From: Marinobacterium sp.
Lineage (GTDB): Bacteria; Pseudomonadota; Gammaproteobacteria; Pseudomonadales; Balneatricaceae
DNA: 64,000 bases
Assembly (NCBI GenBank): GCA_025800125.1
Contig: JAOXSF010000026.1
Coordinates: 62,001 to 126,000, forward strand
Reading direction: 5' to 3'
Of this stretch, positions 1-9,655 are shown one piece after another. Position numbers and translations under genes: made by a program. Position 1 is the first letter of the stretch; each line of letters begins with the position of its first letter. Below the pieces are notes generated by a model. It saw nothing but the letters and a program-made list of their open reading frames with translations. It was not told the origin of the DNA and did not search any database.

Positions 1-2
1 AA

Positions 3-830
3 ACTCTGGCGGCCGCCCGACGGTTATTCCGACTGACTGATCAGCCACCCGTACGGCCTGAACCCGGGATACCTGCAACAGTACCGGTGCGTAGTGATTT
101 GCAGATCCGTGATCTGAGCTTCAGCTACCCGGCGACCCGCAACAGGCCCGCCTCTCTCCCGGTATTGCAGAACCTGAACCTGCAGCTGAATCAGGGCGAC
201 TGCTTGGCACTGATCGGCCCCAGCGGCGCAGGCAAAAGCACCTTGACGCAATTGCTTTGCGGCTTCTGGCCCATTGAGTCGGGGCAGATGCTGCTGGGCA
301 GCACTGATATAAATCAGCTGGCGGGGGATGAGCTGCGACGGCAGATCGCGGTGGTATCGCAGCGGCCTTATCTGTTCAGCACTACCCTGGAGGAAAATTT
401 GCGTATGGCACGCCCGGATGCCAGCCGGGAACAGCTAGACCGGGCCTGCCAGCAGGCCGGGCTACTGGCATTTGTTCAGAGCCTGCCAGATGGTTATCAG
501 ACCTGGCTGGGCGAACAGGGTCAGGGGCTGTCAGGTGGTCAGGCGCGACGACTGGCCATTGCCCGCGCATTGCTGCAGGAAGCACCACTGCTGATTCTGG
601 ATGAACCCACCGAAGGGCTGGATCGCCAGACCGAACAGGCGTTGATCAAAAACCTGCAGCCACTGCTGGCAAGCCGTACCACATTGCTGATCAGCCACCG
701 TCCGGCGCTGCTGCAACTGGCAGATCAGATCTGCATTCTGCGCGATGGCAAAGTGGTACGTCAGGGACAACACCAGACACTGATCCAGCACAGCACTTAC
801 TATCAGAACCTGCTGACGGTGTTTCATTAA
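3..830 (+). CDS. cydC: CydC, thiol reductant ABC exporter subunit (3' part only)
   Basis: The frame is open to the left edge, so the N-terminal membrane domain lies outside the window and only the end of the linker and the ATPase domain are visible. Walker A GPSGAGKST, the signature LSGGQ, Walker B LLILDEP and the H-loop SHR are all present in order. CydC pairs with CydD in the inner membrane to export cysteine and glutathione, which is needed for cytochrome bd assembly. The sequence just before the ATPase domain (ARRLFRL..QPP) is typical of the CydC linker. Assignment to CydC rather than another exporter ATPase is by overall resemblance. A gap of about 200 bases separates it from the next gene. 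Confidence 0.8.
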   Translation, partial: TLAAARRLFRLTDQPPVRPEPGIPATVPVRSDLQIRDLSFSYPATRNRPASLPVLQNLNLQLNQGDCLALIGPSGAGKSTLTQLLCGFWPIESGQMLLGSTDINQLAGDELRRQIAVVSQRPYLFSTTLEENLRMARPDASREQLDRACQQAGLLAFVQSLPDGYQTWLGEQGQGLSGGQARRLAIARALLQEAPLLILDEPTEGLDRQTEQALIKNLQPLLASRTTLLISHRPALLQLADQICILRDGKVVRQGQHQTLIQHSTYYQNLLTVFH

Positions 831-848
831 TCGGGCTGCTTGAGGACG

Positions 849-890
849 CCGTCAGAGATCTTGATAACACCGTCAGAGACCTTGATAAAA
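849..890. repeat. 21-bp tandem duplication
   Basis: Two adjacent 21-base units (849-869 and 870-890), each beginning CCGTCAGAGA and ending in TTGATAA plus two bases, with two differences. A third partial start (GCCGTCACC) follows. It lies in the cydC-regulator gap and is one of a series of short tandem duplications in this window. Confidence 0.8.
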
Positions 891-1030
891 AGCCGTCACC
901 GATACAGGAAAACCCTGGCCTTAAGTTTAATTTCATGCATTTTCTGCACCATAGCGCTTGACCTGGCTCAATAAAAAATTTAAGTTTCAGAAAATTCTGA
1001 AAACTCAAAACAGGAGTAGCTGTCGCCACC

Positions 1031-1600
1031 ATGGAAATGTCACCGATGATCGAGTCCTTCGTCTTTCACTTTGGTGAGATGGGCAGCCGCTGGGGGTTTA
1101 ACCGCACGGTCGGTCAGATGTATGCGCTGATGGTGGTCAGTGATAAGCCGCTTAATGCCGGTCAGATTGCCGAGGCACTGAATATCTCCCGTGGCAATGT
1201 CAGCATGGGCATTAAAGAACTTCAGTCCTGGCAGCTGATTCAGCAGCACCATATTCCGGGTGATCGTAAAGATTACTTCTCCCCAAAAGGGGATATCTGG
1301 GATATGGCCAATACGGTTTTTGAAGAACGCCGCAAGCGCGAGGTTGACCCGACACTCAGTCTGCTGCGTGACACCCTGCTGGAGAAACCAGCCAATGAAT
1401 CTGAAGCCTACGCCCAGGAGCGTATGCGTGAGATCCATGATCTGCTGGAAACCGTGACCCAGTGGGCAGGTGAGTTACAACGTATGAACCCGGAAAAACT
1501 CAGTACCCTGATGAAACTTGGTGCTGGTGTGGCGCGGGTTCTCGAGTTCAAAGAGCAGCTTCTCAGCTCCAATGAAAGCAAATCCGAAAAAAGGGACTGA
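1031..1600 (+). CDS. GbsR/MarR-family transcriptional regulator
   Basis: A 189-residue protein with a winged-helix domain over roughly residues 10-85 (AEALNISRGNVSMGIKEL is the recognition region) and a helical C-terminal half likely used for dimerisation. The size and the N-terminal GRWG-like segment (MGSRWGFNRTVGQMYALM) fit the GbsR group, named for the Bacillus repressor of glycine betaine synthesis. Effector and targets cannot be read from sequence. A possible ribosome site AGGAG at 1012-1016 is 14 bases from this ATG, which is long, so a start at the ATG two codons later is possible. The gene stands alone after cydC, so its target is unclear. Confidence 0.75.
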   Translation: MEMSPMIESFVFHFGEMGSRWGFNRTVGQMYALMVVSDKPLNAGQIAEALNISRGNVSMGIKELQSWQLIQQHHIPGDRKDYFSPKGDIWDMANTVFEERRKREVDPTLSLLRDTLLEKPANESEAYAQERMREIHDLLETVTQWAGELQRMNPEKLSTLMKLGAGVARVLEFKEQLLSSNESKSEKRD

Positions 1601-1700
1601 CCCGTCCCGGAAATAACAGCCAGCACCTGCGCCCCACCCTTTCAGGCGTATTGCACGAAGGTGTGATGTACTGTATTTCACGGATCTTCCAGGCGGATAA

Positions 1701-1745
1701 CCGGATGGCTGCTGCTCGCATCCGGCCCGCCCTTTCTTTTTCTTT
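1701..1745 (+). terminator. Probable intrinsic terminator of the GbsR-type gene
   Basis: A perfect 7-bp stem CCGGATG/CATCCGG (1701-1707 with 1719-1725) has an 11-base loop and is followed by a pyrimidine tract rich in T (about 1731-1747). It lies 100 bases after the stop codon. Confidence 0.5.
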
Positions 1746-1839
1746 TCTATCTTGTCTGACGGGTGAATTCTCACCTGGTAGCCACGTCGATTTATATCTA
1801 CCTGTGTGTTGTTTATCTGCGTACTGATTTGCCAGAACG

Positions 1840-1898
1840 CTATCTACCAAGGGGCGCTATTTACCGGGCTCTATTTACCGGGCTCTATTTACCAGTGT
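1840..1898. repeat. 14-bp tandem repeat, three to four copies
   Basis: Units CTATTTACCGGGCT at 1857-1870 and 1871-1884 are identical, the third (1885-1898) has diverged at its end, and a degenerate earlier copy begins at 1840 (CTATCTACCAAGGG). The array ends just before the stop codon of the convergent chemoreceptor gene. Confidence 0.85.
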
Positions 1899-1902
1899 CA
1901 GG

Positions 1903-3462
1903 TTAACGCTCAAATGCCCGTACGATAGAGTCCAGCTGGCCAATTGTCTGATGGAGTGTGCGAGAGGCATCTGCCGCTCGTTGTGAAGCCTGTTGCGTGT
2001 TATGTGATAGCTCTCTAATAGAGTCGACATTACTTTCTATAGCGTCAACCACTGCATTCTGACGCTCGGCTGATTGAGCAACTTCTACGCAGCGCTCGGT
2101 AATCAGACGGACCTCCTGTTGCACGTGGGCAAACATCTGATCTGTACTGCGTACGACTGCCATTGTCTGTTCTGCTCGTTCCCGGCTGGCTTCCATCGTT
2201 TGGACGGTATCAGTGATAGAGTGCTGAATATGTTCGATAGTATCACGAATCTCGCGGGTCGACTGCTGAGTGCGAGATGCCAGGGTGCGTACTTCATCTG
2301 CAACAACAGCAAAGCCCCTGCCCTGGTCACCTGCGCGTGCAGCTTCGATAGAGGCATTAAGTGCCAGAAGGTTGGTCTGGTCTGCAATATCGCTGATAAC
2401 GGTGATCACATTACCAATCTGATCTGCGTGCTGCTGCAATTGATGGGCGCGCTCAGAGGCACGGATGACATCACCGGAGAGTGTTGATATCTGCCCCATG
2501 GTATTGTTCAGGTTTTCGCGGCCATCACCGGTTTGTTCGTAAAGCGCCTGGCTGGACGTTGAGGTGCCCGCAGTATTATCGGCAATAGCATGGGTTGTAC
2601 TTACCATTCGGGTAATCGAATCGGCTACAGAGTCAGTTTCCCGCTCCTGATGACGTACGCCGTCATCGCTCTGCCGGATGGAGTCTTCTGTAGTTTTTAC
2701 TGCCAGCGTGATTGATTGAGTAATATCTTCCAGTCGACCCAGGATAGTACGGTTTCTGGCTTCATCCATACGCATGGCTAGCTCTATCTGGCCTGGTTCA
2801 TCCATTCGTGTGCAATACATCAGCTGAATCAGTGGATTATTGGCACGTTTATGTGCGCCAGCCAGAAGGTTTTTCAGTGGGTACATGGTACGCCACAGCA
2901 GTATTAGTAAAGCACACTGTACTGCTATAAAAACACCGAGTTGCAGCGGTGAACTTTCTAGTGCAAGTAACCCTGCTAAACCTGCCAGTATAATAACGGA
3001 CGCGATTAGCCATGTACTGCGCACTAATGAACGGGGTTTCAGGGCTTTCTCTGCTTTACCGGCATTGGCAAGATCATAAATGCGTTGGGCGCGGGTAATC
3101 ATTTCCCTGCAAGGGCGGGTGCGTACTGATTGATAGCCAATTTTGGTGCCATTTTCATAGAGTGGTGTAACGTAGGCATCTACCCAATAATGGTCACCAT
3201 TCTTACAGCGGTTTTTTACCAGCCCACGCCATGGCTGGTCAGTTTTTACGGACTGCCAGAGATTATCAAATGCAGCAGGCGGAACGTCAGGATGGCGGAC
3301 TATATTATGAGCTTTACCCAATAACTCAGCTTCGGTGTACCCGGCAACATCACAGAACACCTTATTAACGTAAGTTATGCGGCCTTTGAGATCCGTTGTA
3401 GAAATAATACGCTCATTTTCGGGGACTTGCCGCTCAACCCCTGTCACTGGCATACGTTTCAT
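1903..3462 (-). CDS. PAS-domain methyl-accepting chemotaxis protein (Aer-like)
   Basis: A 519-residue chemoreceptor. Residues about 15-120 form a PAS domain ([19 protein letters not shown]), and two hydrophobic segments follow at about 148-195 with almost no periplasmic loop. The rest is a coiled-coil signalling domain whose hairpin tip [19 protein letters not shown] binds CheA/CheW. This is the architecture of Aer, which senses redox or energy state through PAS-bound FAD, though the cofactor here is not proven. There is no C-terminal CheR-docking pentapeptide. Upstream 3463-3701 holds no gene. It is a single gene, and signals would pass to a chemotaxis pathway encoded elsewhere. Confidence 0.9.
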   Translation of the reverse strand: MKRMPVTGVERQVPENERIISTTDLKGRITYVNKVFCDVAGYTEAELLGKAHNIVRHPDVPPAAFDNLWQSVKTDQPWRGLVKNRCKNGDHYWVDAYVTPLYENGTKIGYQSVRTRPCREMITRAQRIYDLANAGKAEKALKPRSLVRSTWLIASVIILAGLAGLLALESSPLQLGVFIAVQCALLILLWRTMYPLKNLLAGAHKRANNPLIQLMYCTRMDEPGQIELAMRMDEARNRTILGRLEDITQSITLAVKTTEDSIRQSDDGVRHQERETDSVADSITRMVSTTHAIADNTAGTSTSSQALYEQTGDGRENLNNTMGQISTLSGDVIRASERAHQLQQHADQIGNVITVISDIADQTNLLALNASIEAARAGDQGRGFAVVADEVRTLASRTQQSTREIRDTIEHIQHSITDTVQTMEASRERAEQTMAVVRSTDQMFAHVQQEVRLITERCVEVAQSAERQNAVVDAIESNVDSIRELSHNTQQASQRAADASRTLHQTIGQLDSIVRAFER

Positions 3463-3651
3463 TTCACAACACCCTGTAGCAGATACTATAGGCCTGGGTA
3501 ACCAGATGCTGTCTGGATAGCGCAGGCGTTAACCGGAGGGGAATGATACCGCAAGAGGCCGTAACTGTGCAGCCACAGTCATAGAAGAGGATCAGTTATC
3601 AGGTGGGTGTTATATAGTGGGGTTAAAATGGGGAGCAGGGTAAAGAATAGC

Positions 3652-3689
3652 CAGCAGATGGAAATGCAGTATTTGCAGCCCATCTGCTG
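3652..3689 (-). terminator. Hairpin after hns, probable terminator
   Basis: A 10-bp perfect inverted repeat, CAGCAGATGG (3652-3661) and CCATCTGCTG (3680-3689), lies 13 bases beyond the hns stop on the minus strand. The bases after it on that strand are only moderately T-rich (CTATTCTTT), so termination efficiency is uncertain. Confidence 0.5.
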
Positions 3690-3701
3690 TAAGCCTGATT
3701 G

Positions 3702-4091
3702 CTACTGAACAATCAGGAAATCTTCCTTCTGAGCACCTTTATCAAAGCGCTCCTGGAATACACGCGGTGTACGACCACGACCAGACCATTCGTGTGGTTT
3801 GCCATGCTCATCAATCAGTCGATACTTAGGTGCAACTGTGCGTTTTTCACTTGTTGCTGTGCCACCCAGATCTTCCAATGTCAGCCCTGCTTCGTTCAGC
3901 CGAGCCTGAATATCGTCGATTACTTTCTTCTTGGCAGCCAGCTCTGCCTCTTTCTCAGCTTCTGCGTTTTGACGATCAGCCAGAATATCACTGAGGTCTG
4001 AAATCACTTTCTCAATCTCAGCAACAGAGAGTTCACCGCATTCCTTGCGAAGTGAGTTTTTACGCAACAGTTTGGAAATAAACTCGCTCAT
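3702..4091 (-). CDS. hns: H-NS family nucleoid protein (copy 1)
   Basis: A 129-residue DNA-binding protein. The N-terminal two thirds are charged and helical (oligomerisation region), and the C-terminal domain carries WSGRGRTP, the AT-hook-like loop that H-NS inserts into the minor groove of AT-rich DNA. H-NS silences horizontally acquired and AT-rich genes. A ribosome site AGAGA lies 7 bases before the ATG. A second gene of the same family lies at 26623-27015, and the two share the MSEFI..L.RKNSLRK start and the C-terminal motif but differ in the central linker. It appears monocistronic. Confidence 0.92.
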   Translation of the reverse strand: MSEFISKLLRKNSLRKECGELSVAEIEKVISDLSDILADRQNAEAEKEAELAAKKKVIDDIQARLNEAGLTLEDLGGTATSEKRTVAPKYRLIDEHGKPHEWSGRGRTPRVFQERFDKGAQKEDFLIVQ

Positions 4092-4662
4092 TTACGGATC
4101 TCTTTGTCTTGTCCATGGAATCATAGGGAATTCCGACGATAGCAGACACCTGTCTGATACTATTCGAATTTCGGAAAAAGCCCTGCTTGAATAAAAGAAT
4201 AGACCTCTATGCAGCTATTCTCCCGCCCCACGACAACTTTACGATTCGCGGGATCACTTTTCAGGTGCTGAATCATAACGGTTTAATCAGCATATTTGCA
4301 GCCATCCTGAAAAAAAAATGAATAATCGCCGGTTAATTAAGTAAATTGCCTGGTCATGTTACTTGTGTTGTTACCCTGAGGGTCAGACTATATCTCCGTA
4401 CCTGAAACAGTAGTGGTGTACATTGCTAATGTGGATACTCTGGCTGAAAACGAGAAGTGGAGAGTGGTGAGCTGTGAAGGTTATCTGTCTTTTCGTACCT
4501 GGCCGCAGCCTCTGAGCATTTGTGCATACATCTGGAAAGTTATCAGAAAGTCGGGAATTTAAAAGGCAGAAAAGAGATGCTCAGGTGCTGGATATTGAGT
4601 GATAATCCTGCACCTGCACAATTGAGGTTATGAGAAAATAGGCGATTGGTTAATCGCTATGT
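4092..4662. other. Non-coding stretch upstream of hns
   Basis: This 571-base gap contains no convincing gene. It is AT-rich near 4310-4350 and presumably carries the hns promoter (minus strand). A short inverted repeat CAGACA-CC-TGTCTG lies at about 4144-4157 and could be a protein site, but nothing supports a specific regulator. Confidence 0.5.
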
Positions 4663-4896
4663 TCAGACGCGCTGGGTTTCGATGCGGTAAGCTTCAGTTG
4701 CGCCGACACGGCAACCATAAACACCATACTCGCCCTTCCAGCGCATCCATGTCAGAAATTGTGTTACAGGCTCAAACATGCGATTGATCGCAGAAGGTTC
4801 ATGGATTTCAGGCTGATCAAAGGCGCCCATTGCCTGTAACTCTGCAGCAATTCGGCGGTCATCTGCGGCTACGCCGGTAAATGTGGTTTGGTTCAT
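4663..4896 (-). CDS. Small protein of unknown function
   Basis: I do not recognise this 77-residue protein. It begins MNQTTFTGVAADDRRIAAEL and has an aromatic, Trp/Tyr-rich C-terminal half (FLTWMRWKGEYGVYG). No membrane segment or signal peptide is seen. The frame is open to an ATG at 4911, but the ATG at 4896 has a better ribosome site (GGAGAG, 7 bases upstream), so I chose it. It lies alone between two gaps of about 500 bases. Confidence 0.55.
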   Translation of the reverse strand: MNQTTFTGVAADDRRIAAELQAMGAFDQPEIHEPSAINRMFEPVTQFLTWMRWKGEYGVYGCRVGATEAYRIETQRV

Positions 4897-4911
4897 ATTA
4901 TTGCTCTCCAT

Positions 4912-5422
4912 AACACCCTTAATTCAGACTAAAGTCTACGCCCTTGTTGTGCGATGCACAATAATGTTGAGTGTTTTTTATTCAGGGTATCTACAGCACT
5001 TCGTTAAGGATGTTCACTGGTGAGCATTTTCAGCGAGAGAGGAAATAAAGAGGTAACTATGAGATCTGGTTGGAAATATTTACTGGAAGGATTTTAGTGA
5101 TGATGGCAAAGAGAAGACAGGTATGGCCTGTCACTAACCTTGAGCACAGTGTCTGTACAATCAGTTGATCTACCGACCTGATTCATTATGGGCTTGCATA
5201 AACTTGATGTTCAGTCGTGTTAATGATTATAAAGGGGCAGGGAAGGTGAGTAGCCTGCACTTTATCAAATGCAGTTATAACCATGAGTGTACGCTGCTGT
5301 TCAGCGACGAAGTATGTGGCCTGGAAAATCTGACAATGTAAATCCGGAGCCTGATGCGGCTCCGGGTGGCTTGTATAGCTGCGTGAATGCGTTTTTCTGA
5401 CGCTTTACTGCTGATAGTCAGC
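4912..5422. other. Non-coding stretch with one hairpin
   Basis: A 511-base gap without a convincing gene. The one clear structure is a 7-bp inverted repeat CCGGAGC/GCTCCGG (5344-5350 with 5359-5365, loop of 8). It lies about 60 bases past the end of the OsmC gene on the minus strand, so it may act as its terminator, but no T-run follows on either strand. Confidence 0.5.
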
Positions 5423-5836
5423 TTATTCGACTTCCAGAATTTCATAACTATGGGTGATTTCGACGCCACCCCGTTCCAGCATCAGAGAGGCTGAACAGTA
5501 TTCTTCTGCGGATAACTGCACTGCACGTTTGACATGGTTCTCTTTCAGGTTGCGGCCACTAACCAGAAATTTTACATGGATTTTTGTAAATACGGCGGGC
5601 ACAGTATCTGATCGTTCCGCATCAATTTGTGCGATACAATCGACGACATCCTGGCGGGTTTTTCGCAGAATGCTGATTACATCGTAGCTGGTACAGCCAC
5701 CCAGTCCCAGTAGCATCATTTCCATCGGGCGAGCCCCTTTCTTCTGCTCACCATCAATCATGATTTCAAAACCTGAGCCCGTTGTGCCTTTAAAGCTCAG
5801 ATCGCCATCCCACTGGACACTTACATTCATAGACAT
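5423..5836 (-). CDS. OsmC family protein, YhfA type
   Basis: A 137-residue OsmC/Ohr-fold protein. The two conserved cysteines are visible in LGGCTSYDV and AEEYCSAS, and the segment RQDVVDC and the ending ITHSYEI closely match E. coli YhfA as I remember it. OsmC/Ohr proteins reduce organic peroxides with the cysteine pair, but the YhfA branch has no proven substrate. A ribosome site AGAGGA lies 12 bases before the first ATG, and an in-frame ATG two codons later is an alternative. In Pseudomonas the same gene sits beside trpGDC with vfr (crp) between. Here no crp-like gene intervenes. Confidence 0.85.
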   Translation of the reverse strand: MSMNVSVQWDGDLSFKGTTGSGFEIMIDGEQKKGARPMEMMLLGLGGCTSYDVISILRKTRQDVVDCIAQIDAERSDTVPAVFTKIHVKFLVSGRNLKENHVKRAVQLSAEEYCSASLMLERGGVEITHSYEILEVE

Positions 5837-6025
5837 GGAGGTTGTTTTCCTCTTGATTTAGGTCTGGCCACAGATATAACGGATCTGTTACTCAGCGTCT
5901 ATCTGTGTGAAGGTGCTTTTCAGGCAGATACTTATACATAAATGCTATATATAAATAGCTGGTGTAAATTTCACTGCCTGATTTGCGGAATTGCTCAACT
6001 GCTGGACTATTTACGACAGAATCAC

Positions 6026-6838
6026 TCAGCGACAGAATAGCTCCCGCAATTTCTTGCCCGGTTCTTCTGCACGCATGAAGGCTTCTCCAACCAGGAAACT
6101 GTGTACGGAATGTTGGCGCATGGCAGCAACATCATCCCGGTTATGGATACCACTTTCTGTGACAACAATCCGATCTGCTGGAATATGTTCCAGCAACTCA
6201 TAGGTATTATTCAGTGTCACGTCAAATGTATGCAGGTTACGGTTATTAATGCCAATAAGGCGATTATTCAGTCGCAATGCGCGTTGCAATTCTTCTGCGC
6301 CGTGTACTTCAATCAGCACATCCATGCCCAGTGTATGCGCAAGTTCATTCAGTTCCGCCATCTGTTCATCTTGCAGTGCAGATACAATCAGCAAAATACA
6401 ATCCGCTCCGATTGCTCGGGCTTCATAGACTTGGTAAGGGTCGATAATAAAATCTTTACGAATAACGGGTAGATTGCAGGCGGCACGTGCTTGTTGCAGA
6501 TACTCCTCATGACCCTGAAAAAAATCTGCGTCAGTCAGCACAGACAAGCATGCTGCGCCCCCTTCTTCATAAGACTGGGCAATTTGAGCCGGATTAAATG
6601 GTTCGCGTAAAAGACCTTTCGAGGGGCTGGCCTTTTTCGCTTCAGCAATAACAGCGGATTCTCCTGCAGCAATTTTTGCGGCCATGGCATTAGCAAAGCC
6701 ACGTGGGTCCTGGTCGCTGCCTTTTGCTGCTTCAATGCGCAGTTTCAGTTCTGCAATTGATATTTTTTCCGAGCGCTCGGTGACTTCTGCGCGTTTTCGG
6801 TCGAGAATTTTTTTCAGAATGGTTGGTGTATCAGACAT
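6026..6838 (-). CDS. trpC: Indole-3-glycerol-phosphate synthase
   Basis: A 270-residue TIM-barrel enzyme that closes the indole ring of tryptophan: it converts carboxyphenylaminodeoxyribulose phosphate to indole glycerol phosphate with loss of CO2. Family motifs are evident: [38 protein letters not shown] and VVTESGI. Length is normal for the monofunctional form, with no fused TrpF domain. It is the last gene of the minus-strand set trpG-trpD-trpC, 54 bases after trpD. No terminator is obvious between it and the OsmC gene. Confidence 0.97.
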   Translation of the reverse strand: MSDTPTILKKILDRKRAEVTERSEKISIAELKLRIEAAKGSDQDPRGFANAMAAKIAAGESAVIAEAKKASPSKGLLREPFNPAQIAQSYEEGGAACLSVLTDADFFQGHEEYLQQARAACNLPVIRKDFIIDPYQVYEARAIGADCILLIVSALQDEQMAELNELAHTLGMDVLIEVHGAEELQRALRLNNRLIGINNRNLHTFDVTLNNTYELLEHIPADRIVVTESGIHNRDDVAAMRQHSVHSFLVGEAFMRAEEPGKKLRELFCR

Positions 6839-6892
6839 GGGTGGTTCTGCTCTGTATCATTTTTTCGGTAGGGAATGAGTTGTCTTATGCTG

Positions 6893-7921
6893 TCAACTGG
6901 CATTTGAAAAAGACTGGCTTAATGTTGCCAGTTGCTGCATTTTGACTGCAGCGCTTCCATCCTGCATCGTCGCCCTGGCTTTCTTGACGCCCGATTGCAA
7001 CGTGTCTGCCAGGTCAGCCGCATAGAGCGCTGCGCCTGCATTCAATGCAATTATGTCCATAGCTTTGCTGTGCTCACCAGCAAATGCTGCTCTGATCAAT
7101 GCCAGACTTTGCTCTGAATCATCAACTTGTAGCCCCTCAAGTGATTGGCGCTGGAGTCCTGCCGTTTCTGGTGTAAGAGTATATTCTGTGACTTTGCCAT
7201 CCTTCAGCTCGGCAACGTAACTTTCTCCTGCCAGCGATAGCTCATCCAGTCCTTCTTCTGCGCAGACGACCAACGCATGTACTGCCCCTAATGCTAATAA
7301 AGCTTCGGCCATTGGACGACATAGAGAACGATCAAAGACGCCCAGAAGGTAATGTTTGACGCTGGCGGGGTTTGTCAGCGGGCCCAGAATATTAAATAGT
7401 GTTCGCAAACCCATTTCTCGACGCGCTCCAATGGCATATTTCATTGCGCTGTGGTGTTGCGGCGCAAACATAAAGCCAACCCCGATCTGATTAATACACT
7501 GTGCAATTTGTGTCGGATCAAGATTCAGATTCAGGCCTGCCTGTTCCAGTAGATCGGCTGAACCCGAGCTTGAGGATACAGACCGGTTACCATGCTTTGC
7601 GACGGTGCCGCCAGCGGCTGCGACTACAAAGGAGCACGCGCTGGAAACATTGAAAAGGTTTGCACCATCTCCCCCTGTACCTACTATGTCTACTGCGTTC
7701 GCTGCTTGAATCATGACCGGTGTAGCCAGGCTGCGCATCGCATTTGCGGCTCCTGTAATTTCCTCTACCGTTTCACCTTTCATCCGTAATGCCATCAGCA
7801 GTGCGCCGATCTGGGCATCAGTTGCCTGACCGGTCATGATCTGGTGCATAACCGTTTTCATCTGTGCTGTATTCAGGTGCTGCCCTTGGGCAACAATTGC
7901 CAGCGCGTTTCTGATTTCCAT
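6893..7921 (-). CDS. trpD: Anthranilate phosphoribosyltransferase
   Basis: A 342-residue enzyme that transfers phosphoribose from PRPP to anthranilate, the second step of tryptophan synthesis. The PRPP-site motif VDIVGTGGDGANLFNVSS and the KHGNRSVSSSSGSADLLE segment are intact. The frame extends upstream to an ATG at 7942. I start at 7921 because MEIRNALAIV aligns with the family start and AGGAAAG lies just before it. It lies 45 bases after trpG and is presumably co-transcribed with trpG and trpC. Confidence 0.96.
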   Translation of the reverse strand: MEIRNALAIVAQGQHLNTAQMKTVMHQIMTGQATDAQIGALLMALRMKGETVEEITGAANAMRSLATPVMIQAANAVDIVGTGGDGANLFNVSSACSFVVAAAGGTVAKHGNRSVSSSSGSADLLEQAGLNLNLDPTQIAQCINQIGVGFMFAPQHHSAMKYAIGARREMGLRTLFNILGPLTNPASVKHYLLGVFDRSLCRPMAEALLALGAVHALVVCAEEGLDELSLAGESYVAELKDGKVTEYTLTPETAGLQRQSLEGLQVDDSEQSLALIRAAFAGEHSKAMDIIALNAGAALYAADLADTLQSGVKKARATMQDGSAAVKMQQLATLSQSFSNAS

Positions 7922-7966
7922 AACTTTCCTCATTTCTGGCAACAGCGACCCGTTACGATAGCCTGT

Positions 7967-8557
7967 TCAGCATGCAGGCTGGCGACGGACAAAGTTGGCC
8001 AGCAGTTCATGACCCTGTTCAGTCAGAATCGATTCGGGGTGAAACTGCACCCCCTCAATATCCATACTACGGTGCCGAAGGCCCATAATTTCATCCATGC
8101 TGCCATTCTCATGCTGAGTCCAGGCGGTAATTTCAAGGCAATCCGGTAATGATGACTGTTCAACCACCAGAGAATGATAGCGTGTGACTGTTACTGGGCT
8201 TGGCAGTCCAGCAAACAGCCCCTGACTGTTATGAAATACCTGTGAGGTTTTACCATGCATAACCTGGCGGGCTCGCACCACGCGACCACCAAATGCTTGT
8301 GCCAGGCTCTGGTGGCCAAGACAGATTCCCAGTACGGGAATACGTCCGGCAAAATGCGCCATGGCTGCCACCGAGATCCCCGCTTCATCAGGTGTACAGG
8401 GGCCTGGTGAAATCACCAGCTGTTGCGGTGTCAGGTCTTCGAGTTGTCTCAGGGTCAGTGCATCATTGCGATATACCTGCACACTGGCTCCCAGTTCCCC
8501 CAGATATTGCACCACGTTATATGTAAAAGAGTCGTAATTATCGATTACCAGCAGCAT
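7967..8557 (-). CDS. trpG: Anthranilate synthase glutamine amidotransferase component
   Basis: A 196-residue class I glutamine amidotransferase that supplies ammonia to TrpE for anthranilate synthesis and may also serve PabB in folate synthesis. The nucleophile motif GICLGHQ and the catalytic His-Glu in QFHPES are intact. The frame is open to 8626, but the family start [14 protein letters not shown] and the AGGAT site 7 bases before point to the ATG at 8557. trpE is not in the window. The upstream gap to the divergent channel gene (8558-8819) must contain its promoter, which I could not pin down. Confidence 0.95.
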   Translation of the reverse strand: MLLVIDNYDSFTYNVVQYLGELGASVQVYRNDALTLRQLEDLTPQQLVISPGPCTPDEAGISVAAMAHFAGRIPVLGICLGHQSLAQAFGGRVVRARQVMHGKTSQVFHNSQGLFAGLPSPVTVTRYHSLVVEQSSLPDCLEITAWTQHENGSMDEIMGLRHRSMDIEGVQFHPESILTEQGHELLANFVRRQPAC

Positions 8558-8819
8558 ATAAGTCATCCTGCTCCAGATACCAGATTGTCTCTGTATGGAC
8601 TGACCGGTACTTGAGCATGCAGGCATGCTATCACAGCATATCCGTCTGTACTAGTTAACTGATACGCCCTTCTGTTCAGGCTATATCAACGAAGGCGGCA
8701 TCTTACCTGTGAACTGCTGTGTCGTCATATCTACGGGTACGATGTGTTTTCAGACAGTTGCTATTCCCTGGTGGCACGTCTTCTCAGATAATAGCTAACT
8801 TCACACTAACTGAATCTTG

Positions 8820-9650
8820 ATGAACCCTATGACTATTACTGAGCTTCAGAATCGTTTCCAGATATTAAAAAGCAATAAACTTTTTGAATTAACAGTCATT
8901 GCTGTCATTCTTTTTTCTGCGCTGGTAATCGGTGCGAAAACTTATAATTTGCCACCTGCGTTGCTAAGTTTTATCAGTGTGTTAGACGTTGCAATAACAC
9001 TTTTCTTTCTATTTGAAATTTGCATAAGGTTCATTGCCGACGAGGATAAAAAAAGATTCTTTAGAAAAGGTTGGAATATATTCGATACAATAATTGTCGT
9101 TGTTAGCCTTATCCCTGTTGAAGATAGTGAAATGGCACTGGTTGGCCGTCTGATTAGAATATTCAGGGTGCTGCGTATGGTTTCTGTAGTGCCTGAGCTC
9201 AGAATTTTGTTAGGCTCGTTGGTTAAAGCCTTGCCGCAGTTGGGTTATGTTGTGCTGTTGATGTTTATTATTTTTTATATTTATGCGGCAATAGGGGCGA
9301 CTTTCTTTGTACAGATTAATTCAGAACTTTGGGGCGATATATCTATCGCAATGTTAACGCTGTTTCGTGTTATGACTTTTGAAGACTGGACTGATGTGAT
9401 GTATGAAACGATGGCAGTTTATCCATTAAGCTGGGTTTTTTATCTGAGCTTTATTTTTCTTACTACCTTTGCGTTTCTTAATATGGTTATTGGTATCGTG
9501 GTCAATGTGATGGAAACTGAAAATGCTGATGCTCGAGCTGAAGCTGGTGAGCCAACCATGGCTGAATTGTCGGTGCAGATTGCTGAGCTGAAGGCGTTAC
9601 TGGTAACTCAGCAGGAAAAAAATGATCAGGTGCCTGAGCAGCAAAAGTAA
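8820..9650 (+). CDS. One-domain voltage-gated cation channel (NaChBac/NavAb superfamily)
   Basis: A 276-residue inner-membrane protein with six transmembrane segments that should form homotetramers. S4 carries four arginines every third residue (RLIRIFRVLR, R110 to R119), the voltage sensor. The pore helix and filter read TLFRVMTFEDWTD. NavAb-type sodium channels have TLESWSM there, so the extra acidic residues are notable and suggest calcium permeation. The C-terminus (MAELSVQIAELKALL) looks like the usual coiled-coil bundle. A TTG precedes the ATG chosen here, and the ribosome site is weak. The gene is AT-richer than its neighbours, which may indicate transfer. Confidence 0.9.
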   Translation: MNPMTITELQNRFQILKSNKLFELTVIAVILFSALVIGAKTYNLPPALLSFISVLDVAITLFFLFEICIRFIADEDKKRFFRKGWNIFDTIIVVVSLIPVEDSEMALVGRLIRIFRVLRMVSVVPELRILLGSLVKALPQLGYVVLLMFIIFYIYAAIGATFFVQINSELWGDISIAMLTLFRVMTFEDWTDVMYETMAVYPLSWVFYLSFIFLTTFAFLNMVIGIVVNVMETENADARAEAGEPTMAELSVQIAELKALLVTQQEKNDQVPEQQK

Positions 9651-9655
9651 AAACC

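Noticed and set aside
1023-1034. GCCACCATGG around the start of the GbsR-type gene, an exact Kozak-like match
   Set aside because: Bacterial context, with an AGGAG site nearby and bacterial operons on both sides. The match to a eukaryotic start consensus is chance.
1840-1898. Could the tandem arrays be CRISPR?
   Set aside because: The units are 13-22 bases with no unique spacers between them, and no cas gene is in the window.
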